A stretch of 64,000 nucleotides of DNA from Streptomyces sp. H27-H1 (GTDB taxonomy: Bacteria; Actinomycetota; Actinomycetes; Streptomycetales; Streptomycetaceae), in NCBI RefSeq assembly GCF_026627445.1, contig NZ_JAPNLJ010000024.1, positions 50,381-114,380 of the forward strand, written 5' to 3'. Positions 15,005-24,472 of this stretch are shown piece by piece. The translations under genes were made by a program, and so were the position numbers. How positions within the stretch are numbered: the first letter of the stretch is position 1; each line of letters opens with the position of its first letter. The notes beneath the pieces were generated by a model that was given only the letters and a program-made list of their open reading frames with translations, made no database searches and had not been told where the DNA came from.

Positions 15005-15217
15005 CGGCTGCGCGAACGACGTCGCACCAGGTCGAACCAGGAGCGCTGCCACCCCGGCCCACCGCTGCTTCAGGCGGAGGGCTCGCGCCCGCATAGCCGC
15101 CCGAACCGGGAGAGCACGCACTCCTCGCGGACCGCGATACGGTCTCCAGAGGCACGTGCGCAAGCGCTCTCCGCCAAAGCCGCAGCCCTTGCCGGATACG
15201 GCGTCTACGCTCACGAG

Positions 15218-15580
15218 ATGGACCAGAACGAGGTCATCAAGAAGGTCGTCGGCATCCTGACAGAGGCCTACGACACGTTCCGCCATCCCGAGGCCGACGA
15301 CGTACCCGAGGACGAGCCCAACCTCATGGGCCAGTTCCTCACCGAAGCGATGCCGAAGATCGAGCTCTCGTCCGACTCCTCGCTGCAGGAGGTGGCCGAC
15401 CAGGTTGGCCGCGAGATGGGCCTGGCCGTCACTCAACTGGCTGCCGCCTTCGCGGCGGCGTACGTCGAACTCGCCCTGGTCCACGATGAGAGCGACCCGG
15501 CCACCTCTTCGGCAGAGGTGCTGCGAGACATGGCCATCCGGGCCGAGGATCCGGACGGCTACGACTGGCCACAGGCGTAG
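15218..15580 (+). CDS. Hypothetical acidic helical protein
   Basis: A 120-residue protein not recognised. It is acidic (many Glu and Asp) and predicted mostly helical, with an Ala-rich amphipathic stretch (LAVTQLAAAFAAAYVELALV) in the middle. No signal peptide or metal site is seen. The ATG at 15218 lacks a strong Shine-Dalgarno. It stands alone between arsN1 and the phospholipase-D-type gene. Confidence 0.6.
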   Translation: MDQNEVIKKVVGILTEAYDTFRHPEADDVPEDEPNLMGQFLTEAMPKIELSSDSSLQEVADQVGREMGLAVTQLAAAFAAAYVELALVHDESDPATSSAEVLRDMAIRAEDPDGYDWPQA

Positions 15581-15704
15581 TCAGCACTTACGCCCGAGGC
15601 TGCGTACCCCGAACCCGGGCTGCTCGGCGCCTGTGTACAGTCGGCTCGCCCCGGCGGTTGCCGGACGTGTGGGGTGGGTGTTTCCCGAGCGGCCAGGTGG
15701 AGTC

Positions 15705-16925
15705 ATGACGAGTGCAACCAGCAGGTCGGAACTCACCGGCGGGACGACCGACGCACCATTGCTGTCGGTGGCCGAGCGCAAACAGCGGATGCGGCGCCGG
15801 CTCGAACGGCTGATAGGCATCGCCGCCACCGAAGGAAACGCCTTGACCGTCCTGCGCAACGGGGACGAGATCTTCACCGCGATGCTGGACAGCATCCGCA
15901 CCGCCGAACACACCATCGACATGATGACCTTCGTGTACTGGCGCGGCGATATAGCCCGCCAATTCGCCCAGGCGTTGGCGGACCGGGCCCGTGCGGGCGT
16001 CCGGGTGCGGCTCCTGCTGGACGGTTTCGGCAGCCGGCTCATCGAACAGGACCTGCTCGATCTGATGGAGGACGCCGGGGCCGACGTGGCCTGGTTCCGC
16101 AAGCCGCTCCACCTCTCGCCGCTCAAGCAGAACCACCGCTGCCACCGCAAAGTGCTCGTTGTCGACGAGCAGACGGCATACACCGGCGGAGTCGGCATCG
16201 CCGAGGAGTGGTGCGGCGACGCCCGCAACGAGAACGAGTGGCGCGACACCCACGTCCAGCTGCGCGGCCCCGCCGTGGACGGCGTCGCGGCGGCTTTCGC
16301 GCAGAACTGGGCCGAATGCCACGACACCCTCTTCGACGACCGGGACCGCTTCACCGAGCACGTTCCGCAGGGCGGGGCAGTGGTGCAGGTCGTCCGCGGC
16401 TCGGCGAGCATCGGCTGGCAGGACATGCAGACCCTGATCCGGGTCGCCATCGAATCCGCCCAGCAACGCTTCCGCCTGGCCACCGCCTACTTCGCCCCGG
16501 ACGTCTATTTCATCGAGCTGCTGTGCGCGGCCGCCCGCCGGGGCGTCGAGGTCGAGATCCTCCTGCCCGGCCCCCACACCGACAAGCGGGTCTGCCGGCT
16601 GGCCGGTCAGCGCTTCTACGCCGACCTCCTCGCCTGCGGAGTGAAGATCTTCGAGTATCAGCCGACGATGATGCACGCCAAGGTCATCACCGTCGACCAG
16701 ATCGCCGCGCTCACCGGCTCCACCAATTTCAACCGTCGTTCCCTGGACCACGACGAAGAGGTCATGCTCGCGGTCCTGGACGAGGATTTCACCGCAACCC
16801 TGGACCTCCACTTCGACCAGGACCTGCGGGCCAGCGAGCAGATGGAGCAAGGACGTTGGAACCGCCGCTCCGCGGCGCAACGGCTACGGGAGCTCGCGGT
16901 CGCCCCCATCCGCCGGTTCCTCTGA
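15705..16925 (+). CDS. Cardiolipin synthase / phospholipase D-like protein
   Basis: A 406-residue protein with two HKD motifs, the hallmark of the phospholipase D superfamily: HRKVLVVD near residue 150 followed by TGGVGIAEEW, and HAKVITVD near residue 325 followed by TGSTNFNRRS. This pattern is that of bacterial cardiolipin synthases, which join two phosphatidylglycerols at the membrane. The N-terminal membrane helices of ClsA are absent, as in ClsB-like enzymes, so substrate is not certain. The ATG at 15705 has AGGTGGAG upstream. Confidence 0.88.
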   Translation: MTSATSRSELTGGTTDAPLLSVAERKQRMRRRLERLIGIAATEGNALTVLRNGDEIFTAMLDSIRTAEHTIDMMTFVYWRGDIARQFAQALADRARAGVRVRLLLDGFGSRLIEQDLLDLMEDAGADVAWFRKPLHLSPLKQNHRCHRKVLVVDEQTAYTGGVGIAEEWCGDARNENEWRDTHVQLRGPAVDGVAAAFAQNWAECHDTLFDDRDRFTEHVPQGGAVVQVVRGSASIGWQDMQTLIRVAIESAQQRFRLATAYFAPDVYFIELLCAAARRGVEVEILLPGPHTDKRVCRLAGQRFYADLLACGVKIFEYQPTMMHAKVITVDQIAALTGSTNFNRRSLDHDEEVMLAVLDEDFTATLDLHFDQDLRASEQMEQGRWNRRSAAQRLRELAVAPIRRFL

Positions 16926-16985
16926 CTGCCGCACCGCCCCGCGCCACACCGCCCCGCGCCGGCAGTCAGAGAAACCGTCGCCAGG

Positions 16986-17705
16986 TCAACGCCCCGGCAG
17001 CAGGCCGCTGTTCATGGCCACGACGACTGCGCGCGTGCGGTCGCTGACATCGAGTTTGGCGAATATGCGCAGGAGGTGGGTCTTCACCGTGGCCTCTCCG
17101 ATGAACAGCCGGCGGCCGATGTCGGCGTTGGACAGACCGTCGGCGACCGCGCCGAGCACCTCGGACTCGCGCGCGGTGAGCGTGACCGGCGCGGGCTGCC
17201 GCATCTTGGCCACGAGCCGTTGCGCGACCCGCGGCGCGAGGACCGTCTCGCCCCGGGAAGCCGAGTGGATTGCTTCGACGAGCTGATCGCGAGTGGCGTC
17301 CTTGAGCAGGTAGCCGGTCGCTCCCGCCTCGACTCCGCGCTCGATGTCCGCATCGGTGTCGTACGTGGTCAGGATGAGTACCTGGGTCCGCGCCCGGCTC
17401 CCGACGATCTCCACGGTGGCGCCCACCCCGTCGAGTACGGGCATCCGCAGATCGAGCAGCGCCACATCCGGCTCGAGCTGCTCTACGAGCCGTACGGCCT
17501 CGCGGCCGTCCCCCGCCTCTCCGACGATGTCGATGGTGGGCTCGGAGGACAGCAGCGCGACGAGGCCGGCGCGCATCACCGTGTGGTCGTCGGCCAGGAT
17601 GATGCGGAGCGGGCCCTTTGTCGCTGTCGCAGTCGTCGGCACAGCCGTTGTCGCCGTCGTTGTCGCGCTCGTCTTCGCAGTCGCCGTCGTTGTCGCAGTC
17701 GTCAT
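16986..17705 (-). CDS. NarL/LuxR-family response regulator with Thr/Ala-rich N-terminal extension
   Basis: A 239-residue protein. A receiver domain (about 33-150) has the acidic pair DDH, the phospho-acceptor Asp in ALLDLRMPVLDG and the Lys in YLLKDA. A LuxR-type helix-turn-helix is at about 172-235 (LTARESEVLGAVADGLSN, then GEATVKTHLLRIFAKL). Residues 1-30 are an odd run of Thr and Ala before the receiver; typical homologues begin at LRIILADDH. The ATG is 1 nt after the kinase stop, so the pair is translationally coupled. Confidence 0.9.
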   Translation of the reverse strand: MTTATTTATAKTSATTTATTAVPTTATATKGPLRIILADDHTVMRAGLVALLSSEPTIDIVGEAGDGREAVRLVEQLEPDVALLDLRMPVLDGVGATVEIVGSRARTQVLILTTYDTDADIERGVEAGATGYLLKDATRDQLVEAIHSASRGETVLAPRVAQRLVAKMRQPAPVTLTARESEVLGAVADGLSNADIGRRLFIGEATVKTHLLRIFAKLDVSDRTRAVVVAMNSGLLPGR

Positions 17706-17706
17706 G

Positions 17707-18888
17707 TCACTCCTGACCGTTCAAGGGGATCGTCGCAAGGATCCGGGTACCGCCACCGAGCGAACTGGTGACGAGGAGATCACCGCCGAATTCGGCGAGG
17801 CGCTTGCGCATCCCGTCCAGTCCGAAGCCGTGGGACTCCTCGACCACGAATCCGCAGCCGTCGTCGGTGATCTCCAGCTCGACGCCACCGGGGTGCCTCG
17901 CCAGGACCACGCCCACCTCCCCGGCGGCCGCGTGTTTGCGGATGTTGGCCAAGGACTCCTGGGTGCACCGCAGCAGTGCGACCCGGGTCGGCTGGTCGCA
18001 GTCGACGTCCGCCAGCTCCGCCGTGACGACGAGCCCGGTGTCCTCGGTGAACCGGTCCAAGGTGCGGCGGAGGGTGGTGGCGACCGATCCAGCGGCCACG
18101 CCGCTGCGAGGGGCGGCGCCGACCAGGTCCCGGGCCTCGGCGAGATTCTCCCGGGCGGTCTGCTCGATGGACTGCAGTTGCAGGGCGCTTCTGCCGGCGT
18201 CCACCGCGAGTCCGGACCGGGCCGCCTCGGCCAGCACGATGATCGAGGCGAAGCCCTGGGCGAGGGTGTCGTGGATCTCCCGGGCCAGGCGCTCGCGCTC
18301 CTCCGCCGCGCCCTGCCGCTGGTACACCTCGGCCAGTTCCAGCCGGGCGGAGCTCAACTCCGCTCTGAGTATGGCCCGTTCATCCCGCTGGGCCAGCGCC
18401 CGGGGCGTCAGCAGCGCGATCAGGATGCCGACCGCGTACACGGCGAGCGAGGAGACGGCATTGGCCGCGAGAACGTCGGCACGCCAGCCCTCCCGCAGTG
18501 TTCCGCCGACCGTGATCGCCAAGGCGCCGAGGCCCGTGTACACGACCGCGGACCTGAGGCTGTCCACGAAGACGGCGAACTGCGCGAGCGTCACCGTGTA
18601 GAACACCCCGAGGCCGTCGCCGACGTAGGAAAGACCTCCCAACACGGCGACCAGGACGCACAGATACCCGTAGGGGCGTAGGACCGGGTTGTCTGGATAG
18701 CCGCGCACGAGTGCGTAGCAGAGCGCCAGTACGGCCACCAGCGCCGGCAACCCGTACCTCGTCGTCGCGGGGGCGTCGCCCAGGACCGTGATCAGAGTGA
18801 CGAGGGCGATCAGCGCCCAGGACAGCCACTCCCACCAATGGAGCGCCCATATCCAGAACGGGTCTCCGCGCTGCGGCCGTTGAAGCAT
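17707..18888 (-). CDS. Sensor histidine kinase (HisKA_3 type)
   Basis: A 393-residue membrane kinase of the NarX/DesK branch. The N-terminal half has about five or six hydrophobic helices and no large extracellular domain, which suggests it senses the membrane or a small molecule. The H box is AREIHDTLAQGFASI near residue 210. The ATPase domain has NIRKHA (N box), ITDDGCGF and GFGLDGMRKRL. It is the middle gene of an MMPL-kinase-regulator operon: the start at 18888 is 5 nt after the MMPL stop. It probably controls export by the linked transporter. Confidence 0.9.
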   Translation of the reverse strand: MLQRPQRGDPFWIWALHWWEWLSWALIALVTLITVLGDAPATTRYGLPALVAVLALCYALVRGYPDNPVLRPYGYLCVLVAVLGGLSYVGDGLGVFYTVTLAQFAVFVDSLRSAVVYTGLGALAITVGGTLREGWRADVLAANAVSSLAVYAVGILIALLTPRALAQRDERAILRAELSSARLELAEVYQRQGAAEERERLAREIHDTLAQGFASIIVLAEAARSGLAVDAGRSALQLQSIEQTARENLAEARDLVGAAPRSGVAAGSVATTLRRTLDRFTEDTGLVVTAELADVDCDQPTRVALLRCTQESLANIRKHAAAGEVGVVLARHPGGVELEITDDGCGFVVEESHGFGLDGMRKRLAEFGGDLLVTSSLGGGTRILATIPLNGQE

Positions 18889-18893
18889 GTTCG

Positions 18894-21104
18894 TCAGACT
18901 ACGTTCTGCAGCGGACGGGCGGCGGGGGCGGCGTTCACGCGCTGCGGGGAGCGGCGCAGGGGCCACCAGGCCCGGTCGCCGAGGAGCAGCAGGATCGACG
19001 GCAGGATCATCATCCTGATCACCACGGCGTCCAGCAGGACCGCGACAGCCAGGCAGAATCCCATCTGCTTCATCTCCGTCAGGTGCAGGAAGACGAAGGC
19101 CGCGAACACCGTGACCATCACCATCGCCGCGCTGGTCACCACCTTGGCCGAGCGGCCGATGCCGTCGAGCACTGCCGCGCGGGCCGTCAGCCCGTTCTCC
19201 ATGGCCTCCTTGATCCGGCTGACCACGAACACCTGGTAGTCCATCGACAGGCCGAAGAGGATCACGAAGAGGAAGAGCGGTACGCGCGACCCGATCGCGC
19301 CGAGGGAATCGAAGTCCAGCAGGTTCTCCGCCCAGGTTCCGTGGAAGACCAGGACCAGCGCGCCCAGTGCGGCCGCGGCGGACAGCAGGTTGAGGAGTAC
19401 GCCGATCAGGGCGATGCCCACCGAGCGGAACGCCACCGCGGTCATCACGAAGGTCAGCAGCAGGAGGAACCCGATGACCAGGGGCAGTTTGCCGGTCTCG
19501 TGCTTCACGTAGTCCTGGCCGCGCGCCACGTCACCGCTCACCGCCGTCTCCACGCCGGGCAGTGCGCCGACCGTGGCGGGCAGATACGTCTCACGGAGGT
19601 GGTCGAGCGACTCGATCGCCCGGTCGGAGGGGGCGGGGTACGGCACGGCCAGTTCGAGCACGCTGATCCGCCCGTCGGCCGACGTACGCACCTTCGGCTC
19701 GGCGTCACGGGCGAACAGCGGGTCCGCCTGGGCCCGACGCCCCAGCTCCGCCAGGGCCTCCTTGACCCGCGGGGCCCGGTCTGGGGTGGAGCGGACGACC
19801 ACCTCGTGCTTGACCAGGATCTCCGGGAACCGCCCGGTCAGCCGGTCGTAGACCTGCATGGCCGGGATGTCGCGGGAGAAGGTGTCCTTGCCCGGGTCGA
19901 TGAGCTTCAGGCCCAGAGCGGGCGCCGCTATGGCGAGCATGACCAGTACGGATACGCACAGGGTGAGCGCGGGGCGGCGCCGCGCGGGGCGCAGCAGGGC
20001 GGCGAACACCTTGCCGTTCTCGGGCTTCACCCGCTGTGTACGGGCCGGGTTGCCCCGGCTCGCTCGCCGGGCGGCCTTCTTGGCGGCGCGGCGTTCGGTG
20101 CGGTGGCCGATCTTCACCAGCAGTGCGGGAAGCACGGTGAGTGAGCTGAGCACGGCGACCGCCACGACGAGGATCGTGCCCGTCGCCAGGGAGGAGAAGA
20201 TGACGTCCGTGGCCAGGTAGAGGGTCGCTGTGGAGACGATCACCGCGAGGCCGGAGACCACGATGGCCCGGCCGGCCGTCGCCGACGCGAGCTCCACCAG
20301 TGCCTCGGGGGTGAGCCGGCCTCCGGCGCGGGCCCGTTCCTCGCGTTCGCGCTTGAGGTAGAAGAGCGTGTAGTCGACGCCCACGGCGAGGCCGATGAGC
20401 AGGATCATGTTGGTCCCGACCCCGGGGTCGGGAAGGACGTGGGAGGCCAGCATGGCCAGGCCTGTGGTGGCGGCGATCGAGGAGAGCGCCAGCAGCAGGG
20501 GCACACCGGCCATGAGCACCGAGCCGAAGACGATCAGCAGGATGACGAGCGTGACCGGCAGGGTGAGGCGTTCGGAGAGGGCCAGGTCGTCGTCGCGCTG
20601 GTCGTTGACGCCCTTGCTGATGGCGGGTGAGCCGGTCTCCTCCACGACGAGGCCGGGGTGGGCGACGGCCACCTTCGCGGTCTGCTCGAGGAGCGCGACG
20701 ACATTCTTCTTGCCGTCCAGTTCGGCACCCTTCAGGACCACCGTCACGCGCAGGGCCGTCCCGTCGGCCGAGCGGACCGGGGCCGCCACGCTGTCCACCT
20801 CGGGCAGCGCGGCCATGCGACCGGTGATGTCACGCGCCGCGGATTCGGCCGCCCGCTCGTCCAGAAGACCGTTCCGCGCGGAGATCAAGACGTGTTCGGT
20901 GGGCCGGCGCTGGAGGCCGCCGTCGGTCGCCATCGATTCGGCGCGGCCCGCCTCCCCGACCCAGAAGTCCTCGGTGGTCGCCGGGTTGCCACCGACGGCG
21001 ATCCCGGCGCCGAGGCACAGAACGACGAACAGGAACCAACCGGTGATCGCGCTCCAGGGGTGTCGGGCACTCCAACGGGCCATATGTACGGGGCGAGTTC
21101 TCAT
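18894..21104 (-). CDS. MMPL-family (RND) transporter
   Basis: A 736-residue membrane protein with the two-fold repeated layout of MMPL transporters: TM1, a large extracellular loop, a five-to-six-helix bundle, then the same again. Conserved membrane motifs are GLAVGVDYTLFYLKRERE in the first half and FGLSMDYQVFVVSRIKE in the second, carrying the proton-relay Asp-Tyr pairs. Actinobacterial members export lipids or lipid-linked compounds. A short ABC-free operon with a two-component system suggests envelope-stress or drug-responsive export. MRTRPVHM is taken as start; Met8 is an alternative. Confidence 0.9.
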   Translation of the reverse strand: MRTRPVHMARWSARHPWSAITGWFLFVVLCLGAGIAVGGNPATTEDFWVGEAGRAESMATDGGLQRRPTEHVLISARNGLLDERAAESAARDITGRMAALPEVDSVAAPVRSADGTALRVTVVLKGAELDGKKNVVALLEQTAKVAVAHPGLVVEETGSPAISKGVNDQRDDDLALSERLTLPVTLVILLIVFGSVLMAGVPLLLALSSIAATTGLAMLASHVLPDPGVGTNMILLIGLAVGVDYTLFYLKREREERARAGGRLTPEALVELASATAGRAIVVSGLAVIVSTATLYLATDVIFSSLATGTILVVAVAVLSSLTVLPALLVKIGHRTERRAAKKAARRASRGNPARTQRVKPENGKVFAALLRPARRRPALTLCVSVLVMLAIAAPALGLKLIDPGKDTFSRDIPAMQVYDRLTGRFPEILVKHEVVVRSTPDRAPRVKEALAELGRRAQADPLFARDAEPKVRTSADGRISVLELAVPYPAPSDRAIESLDHLRETYLPATVGALPGVETAVSGDVARGQDYVKHETGKLPLVIGFLLLLTFVMTAVAFRSVGIALIGVLLNLLSAAAALGALVLVFHGTWAENLLDFDSLGAIGSRVPLFLFVILFGLSMDYQVFVVSRIKEAMENGLTARAAVLDGIGRSAKVVTSAAMVMVTVFAAFVFLHLTEMKQMGFCLAVAVLLDAVVIRMMILPSILLLLGDRAWWPLRRSPQRVNAAPAARPLQNVV

Positions 21105-21272
21105 GCGTCACATGCTGGTCCGCGGGACCGGTCTCCCGGCAGCCTCGACCAGTTGAACCCGGCGTCCACCAGTCGGTGGACAAGCGCGGGGTCGCGATCT
21201 TGTCGTTGGCGATGCCGAACACCCGTCGCGAGTCGGCTTGGAGCGCTATTTTCTAGACGCTGCACTCGCCGT
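21105..21272. other. Spacer upstream of the MMPL operon
   Basis: It holds the MMPL promoter region and borders the second duplicated block. Reverse-strand frames spell protein-like text in two different frames (for example FGIANDKIATP and ALVHRLVDAGFNWS), which might be a decayed gene, but I cannot name it. Confidence 0.3.
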
Positions 21273-21399
21273 GAATCAATATCTATGTCCGCGGTATCAG
21301 AGTTTGGCGATCGCCCCGGGGAGAGTTTTTGCGGCGGCGTACAGGGCGTGAGCATTTAACGTACACACGCCACTGCAGCGTGGTACCGTAAATGTCGGT

Positions 21400-21560
21400 T
21401 GCAGTTGTGGTACCCAAAAACTTCAAGCGCCTCCGGTCGGCCTCCGCGCCAGATGGAAGCGCTTTATATTTCCGGGTCATTTTCCGGTCGGGGCATCATC
21501 GCGGCGACACAGTGTCCGCTATTTTGCGGATTCCGGTGTATGCCCCAAAGGAGATATCGC
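21400..21560 (+). promoter_or_regulatory. 5' leader of the cold-shock gene, copy 2
   Basis: The arms AAGCGCCTCC (21425-21434) and GGAAGCGCTT (21455-21464) are identical to copy 1, but the 20-nt loop between them is unrelated. GGGGCAT (21490-21496) pairs with ATGCCCC (21540-21546), directly before the AAAGGAGA ribosome-binding site; this stem is one pair longer than in copy 1. Confidence 0.55.
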
Positions 21561-21764
21561 ATGGCTGATGGCACCGTGAAGTGGTTCAACGCGGCCAAGG
21601 GTTTCGGCTTCATCGAGCAGGACGGTGGCGGCCCTGACGTGTTCGCCCACTTCTCGAACATCGCCTCCCAGGGATTCCGCGAGCTGCTCGAAGGCCAGAA
21701 GGTCACCTTCGACATCGCACAGGGCCAGAAGGGCCCGACGGCCGAGAACATCGTTCTCGCCTGA
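21561..21764 (+). CDS. CspA-family cold-shock protein, copy 2
   Basis: A 67-residue cold-shock domain with RNP1 KGFGFI and RNP2 VFAHFS. The latter is closer to the classical VFVHFS than copy 1. AAAGGAGA precedes the ATG at 21561. Expected role is RNA chaperone. Two nearly identical products could simply raise dosage, but the diverged leader loops allow different control of the two copies. Confidence 0.95.
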   Translation: MADGTVKWFNAAKGFGFIEQDGGGPDVFAHFSNIASQGFRELLEGQKVTFDIAQGQKGPTAENIVLA

Positions 21765-21780
21765 CGCCGACAGGCATTGT

Positions 21781-21822
21781 GCAGCTGGGGCCCGCATCCC
21801 TCGGGGTGCGGGCCCCAGCTGC
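21781..21822 (+). terminator. Perfect 16-bp hairpin after csp, copy 2
   Basis: The same arms and the same 10-nt loop as 1503-1544, 16 nt after the csp stop. Exact identity, while flanking spacers differ, shows it is under selection or recently converted. Confidence 0.8.
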
Positions 21823-22033
21823 GCGCATTTCCCGCAGTGGTTTTGCCTGCGGGACCGAGCATTCAAGGTCGAGTCCTCCTCGGACCGTACCCCTCGATCG
21901 AAGTCCCGGATTTCACATCCACCGGACGTCACCCATTTCAGCGCCTGCGCCCGTACAGATTTCCTGTAGGCCAGATCCGCATTCCATTCGGCCCGTTCTC
22001 GTGATTCCCTGCGCTGCTCTTTCGCTGCGGGAA

Positions 22034-22062
22034 TTCCTTGGTGCGCGCCGTATCAAGGAAGG
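22034..22062 (+). promoter_or_regulatory. Hairpin enclosing the helicase Shine-Dalgarno, copy 2
   Basis: TTCCTTGGTGCG (22034-22045) pairs with CGTATCAAGGAA (22049-22060). Relative to copy 1 the 5' arm changed A to G at two places (22041 and 22043), each opposite a U, so all 12 pairs remain in RNA but the DNA is no longer a perfect palindrome. The Shine-Dalgarno AAGGAAGG (22055-22062) is again inside the 3' arm. Confidence 0.65.
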
Positions 22063-22068
22063 TTCAGA

Positions 22069-23601
22069 ATGAACCCCACGCGCAAGAACGAGCGTTCCTC
22101 CCGCACCCGCAGCCGCACCGGCGGCCCCGCATTCGGCGCGGGCGCCGGTTCGTCCCAGGGCAGTCGCTACGGCTCCTCCGCCCCGAGCCGCTCGGGAAGT
22201 CCGAGCCGTTCCGGAGGCCCGAGCCGCTCCGGTGGCTACGGCCGCCGGCCCGCCTCCATCCAGGGCGAGTTCGCCCTGCCGAAGACGATCACCCCGGCGC
22301 TGCCCGCCGCACTGGCCTTCGCCGATCTCGCCATGCCCGGGGAGCTGCTGGCGGCCCTCCACGCGCAGGGCGTGACCGTGCCCTTCCCGATCCAGGGCGC
22401 CACCCTGCCCAACACCCTCGCGGGCCGCGACGTCCTCGGCCGCGGCCGCACCGGCTCCGGCAAGACCCTCGCCCTCGGCCTCGCCCTGCTGGCCCGCACC
22501 GCCGGGCAGCGCGCCGAACCCCACCAGCCGCTCGCTCTCATCCTCGTCCCCACCCGCGAGCTGGCCCAGCAGGTGACCGACGCCCTCACCCCGTACGCCC
22601 GCTCCGTGAAGCTGCGCCTGACCACGGTCGTCGGCGGCATGTCGATCGGCAAGCAGGCCGGCGCGCTGCGCGGAGGCGCGGAAGTCGTCGTGGCCACGCC
22701 GGGCCGGCTGAAGGACCTCATCGACCGTGGTGACTGCCGCCTGAACCAGGTCGCGATCACCGTCCTCGACGAGGCCGACCAGATGGCCGACATGGGCTTC
22801 ATGCCCCAGGTCACCGCCCTCCTGGACCAGGTGCGTCCCGAAGGCCAGCGGATGCTGTTCTCCGCCACCCTGGACCGCAACGTCGACCTGCTGGTGCGCC
22901 GCTACCTGACCGACCCCGTCGTGCACTCGGTGGACCCCTCGGCCGGTGCGGTGACGACGATGGAACACCACGTCCTGCACGTCCACGGCGCCGACAAGCA
23001 GCGGACGACCACGGAGATCGCCGCCCGCGAAGGCCGGGTGATGATGTTCCTGGACACCAAGCACGCCGTCGACCGCCTGACCGAACACCTGCTGAGCAGC
23101 GGAGTACGGGCCGCAGCGCTGCACGGCGGCAAGTCCCAGCCCCAGCGCACCCGCACTCTCGCCCAGTTCAAGACCGGTCACGTCACCGTGCTGGTCGCCA
23201 CCAACGTGGCGGCGCGCGGCATCCACGTCGACAACCTCGACCTCGTCGTGAACATCGACCCGCCGACCGACCCCAAGGACTACCTCCACCGCGGCGGACG
23301 CACCGCCCGCGCCGGCGAATCCGGCAGCGTCGTCACCCTGGTCACCCCCAACCAGCGCCGCGACATGGCCCGCCTGATGGCCGCCGCGGGGATCACCCCG
23401 CAGACCACCCAGGTCCGCTCCGGCGAAGAGGCGCTGCAGCGCATCACCGGCGCCCAGGCACCCTCCGGCATCCCGGTCACCATCACCGCACCGGTGTCCG
23501 AGCGGCCCAAGCGCAGCACGGCCTCCCGCGGCCGGCGCAAGCCCCTTTCGGGTGACCGGCGCGCGAACGTACGGCAGTCCACCTTCGATGCGGCGGCCTG
23601 A
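22069..23601 (+). CDS. DEAD-box ATP-dependent RNA helicase, copy 2
   Basis: A 510-residue helicase with the same motif set as copy 1 (GRTGSGKT, PTRELAQQV, TPGRL, DEAD, SAT, ATNVAARG, HRGGRTARAG). The main differences are in the Ser/Gly/Arg-rich N-terminal linker, in the stretch around LLAALHAQGVTVPF and in the basic tail. The ATG at 22069 has AAGGAAGG 6 nt upstream, inside the conserved hairpin. Probable role is RNA unwinding during cold shock or ribosome assembly, together with the neighbouring cold-shock protein. Confidence 0.95.
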   Translation: MNPTRKNERSSRTRSRTGGPAFGAGAGSSQGSRYGSSAPSRSGSPSRSGGPSRSGGYGRRPASIQGEFALPKTITPALPAALAFADLAMPGELLAALHAQGVTVPFPIQGATLPNTLAGRDVLGRGRTGSGKTLALGLALLARTAGQRAEPHQPLALILVPTRELAQQVTDALTPYARSVKLRLTTVVGGMSIGKQAGALRGGAEVVVATPGRLKDLIDRGDCRLNQVAITVLDEADQMADMGFMPQVTALLDQVRPEGQRMLFSATLDRNVDLLVRRYLTDPVVHSVDPSAGAVTTMEHHVLHVHGADKQRTTTEIAAREGRVMMFLDTKHAVDRLTEHLLSSGVRAAALHGGKSQPQRTRTLAQFKTGHVTVLVATNVAARGIHVDNLDLVVNIDPPTDPKDYLHRGGRTARAGESGSVVTLVTPNQRRDMARLMAAAGITPQTTQVRSGEEALQRITGAQAPSGIPVTITAPVSERPKRSTASRGRRKPLSGDRRANVRQSTFDAAA

Positions 23602-23647
23602 TCTCTGTGTGATCAGGAAACTGGCCCATCTCTGCAGGAGGCACACT

Positions 23648-24052
23648 TTGACCCTGGTCCAGATGGAGTCCCGCTCGACGCGTGCCAACCCTGTGCACCG
23701 GACGGTGGGCGATGCCCCGGAGGCAGCGGCTCTGCGGGTCTGTGACGATATGACGGTCGAAGTGGCCTCGGCGGTCATGGCCGGCGCCCGCACGGGCCAT
23801 CTGCTTGTCTGCGACGATGACGGCGTGTGCACCGGGCTGGTCACCCAGGCCCAACTCGCCGCCATCCGTCAGGGGGACACGTACACGGACCGGGGCCGGC
23901 TGCGCGAAGTCCTGGTCGACCGCGGACCGTTCGCCTCGCTCTCGACCACCAAGGCCGAGGCCGAGCATCCGATGCGCCACCGCCGGCTCGATGCCCTGCC
24001 CGTCATCGACGGACGAGGCCGCCCTTCGGGCGTCCTCGCCCTTGCACACTGA
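23648..24052 (+). CDS. Small CBS-pair protein, copy 2
   Basis: A 134-residue CBS pair, same length and same TTG start as copy 1, with GCAGGAGG six nucleotides upstream. It is more diverged from its twin than the helicases are (for example REVLVDRGPFASLSTTKAEAEH against RDVLGDRGPFTSPMTTMAEAEH), so ligand preference could differ. It probably binds adenine nucleotides. It is co-oriented with and 46 nt after the helicase. Confidence 0.8.
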   Translation: MTLVQMESRSTRANPVHRTVGDAPEAAALRVCDDMTVEVASAVMAGARTGHLLVCDDDGVCTGLVTQAQLAAIRQGDTYTDRGRLREVLVDRGPFASLSTTKAEAEHPMRHRRLDALPVIDGRGRPSGVLALAH

Positions 24053-24103
24053 GCCGTATCACCCACGGCACAATCGTCCCCTTCTACTTTTCTGTGAGGC
24101 ATC

Positions 24104-24415
24104 ATGCGCTGTGTCATCGCCCGTTTCCCGTTCGACCTGACCCACAGCGGTGTCGTGGAATCGATGAAGGGCATCAAGCCCGAGCCGGTCATCGGTGAGT
24201 CCGTGATCATCGGCCGCCGTGCCTACCCGGTCAAGCAGGTCGGCCAGGTCGTCACCCGCCAGGACCGACGCGACTTCAGCGTCGGCGAGGTCCTGCGGGC
24301 CATGACCCAGCTCGGCTTCACCTGCCGCGGCATTCCCACCGCCCCCGCGCCCGCGCCGTCGCTCAGCCCGCTCGAGCAGGCTTCCGCGATGCTCGGCGCC
24401 CCGGCGACCGTCTGA
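24104..24415 (+). CDS. Small conserved protein of unknown function (MRCVIARFPF family), copy 2
   Basis: A 103-residue homologue of 3861-4175. The N-terminal three quarters are almost the same; the tail is Pro/Ala-rich (PTAPAPAPSLSPLEQ). No known domain was recognised. Retention of both copies with a constrained N-terminus suggests a real function within the helicase module. Confidence 0.8.
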   Translation: MRCVIARFPFDLTHSGVVESMKGIKPEPVIGESVIIGRRAYPVKQVGQVVTRQDRRDFSVGEVLRAMTQLGFTCRGIPTAPAPAPSLSPLEQASAMLGAPATV

Positions 24416-24472
24416 CCTACGGGCCCTGCCCGAGCGCGCCCCCGAACCACGAGGCGCACACCCGAACCACGA

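Noticed and set aside
21105..21272. Decayed gene upstream of the MMPL operon
   Set aside because: Protein-like fragments occur in two frames but match no family I can name; too short to support.
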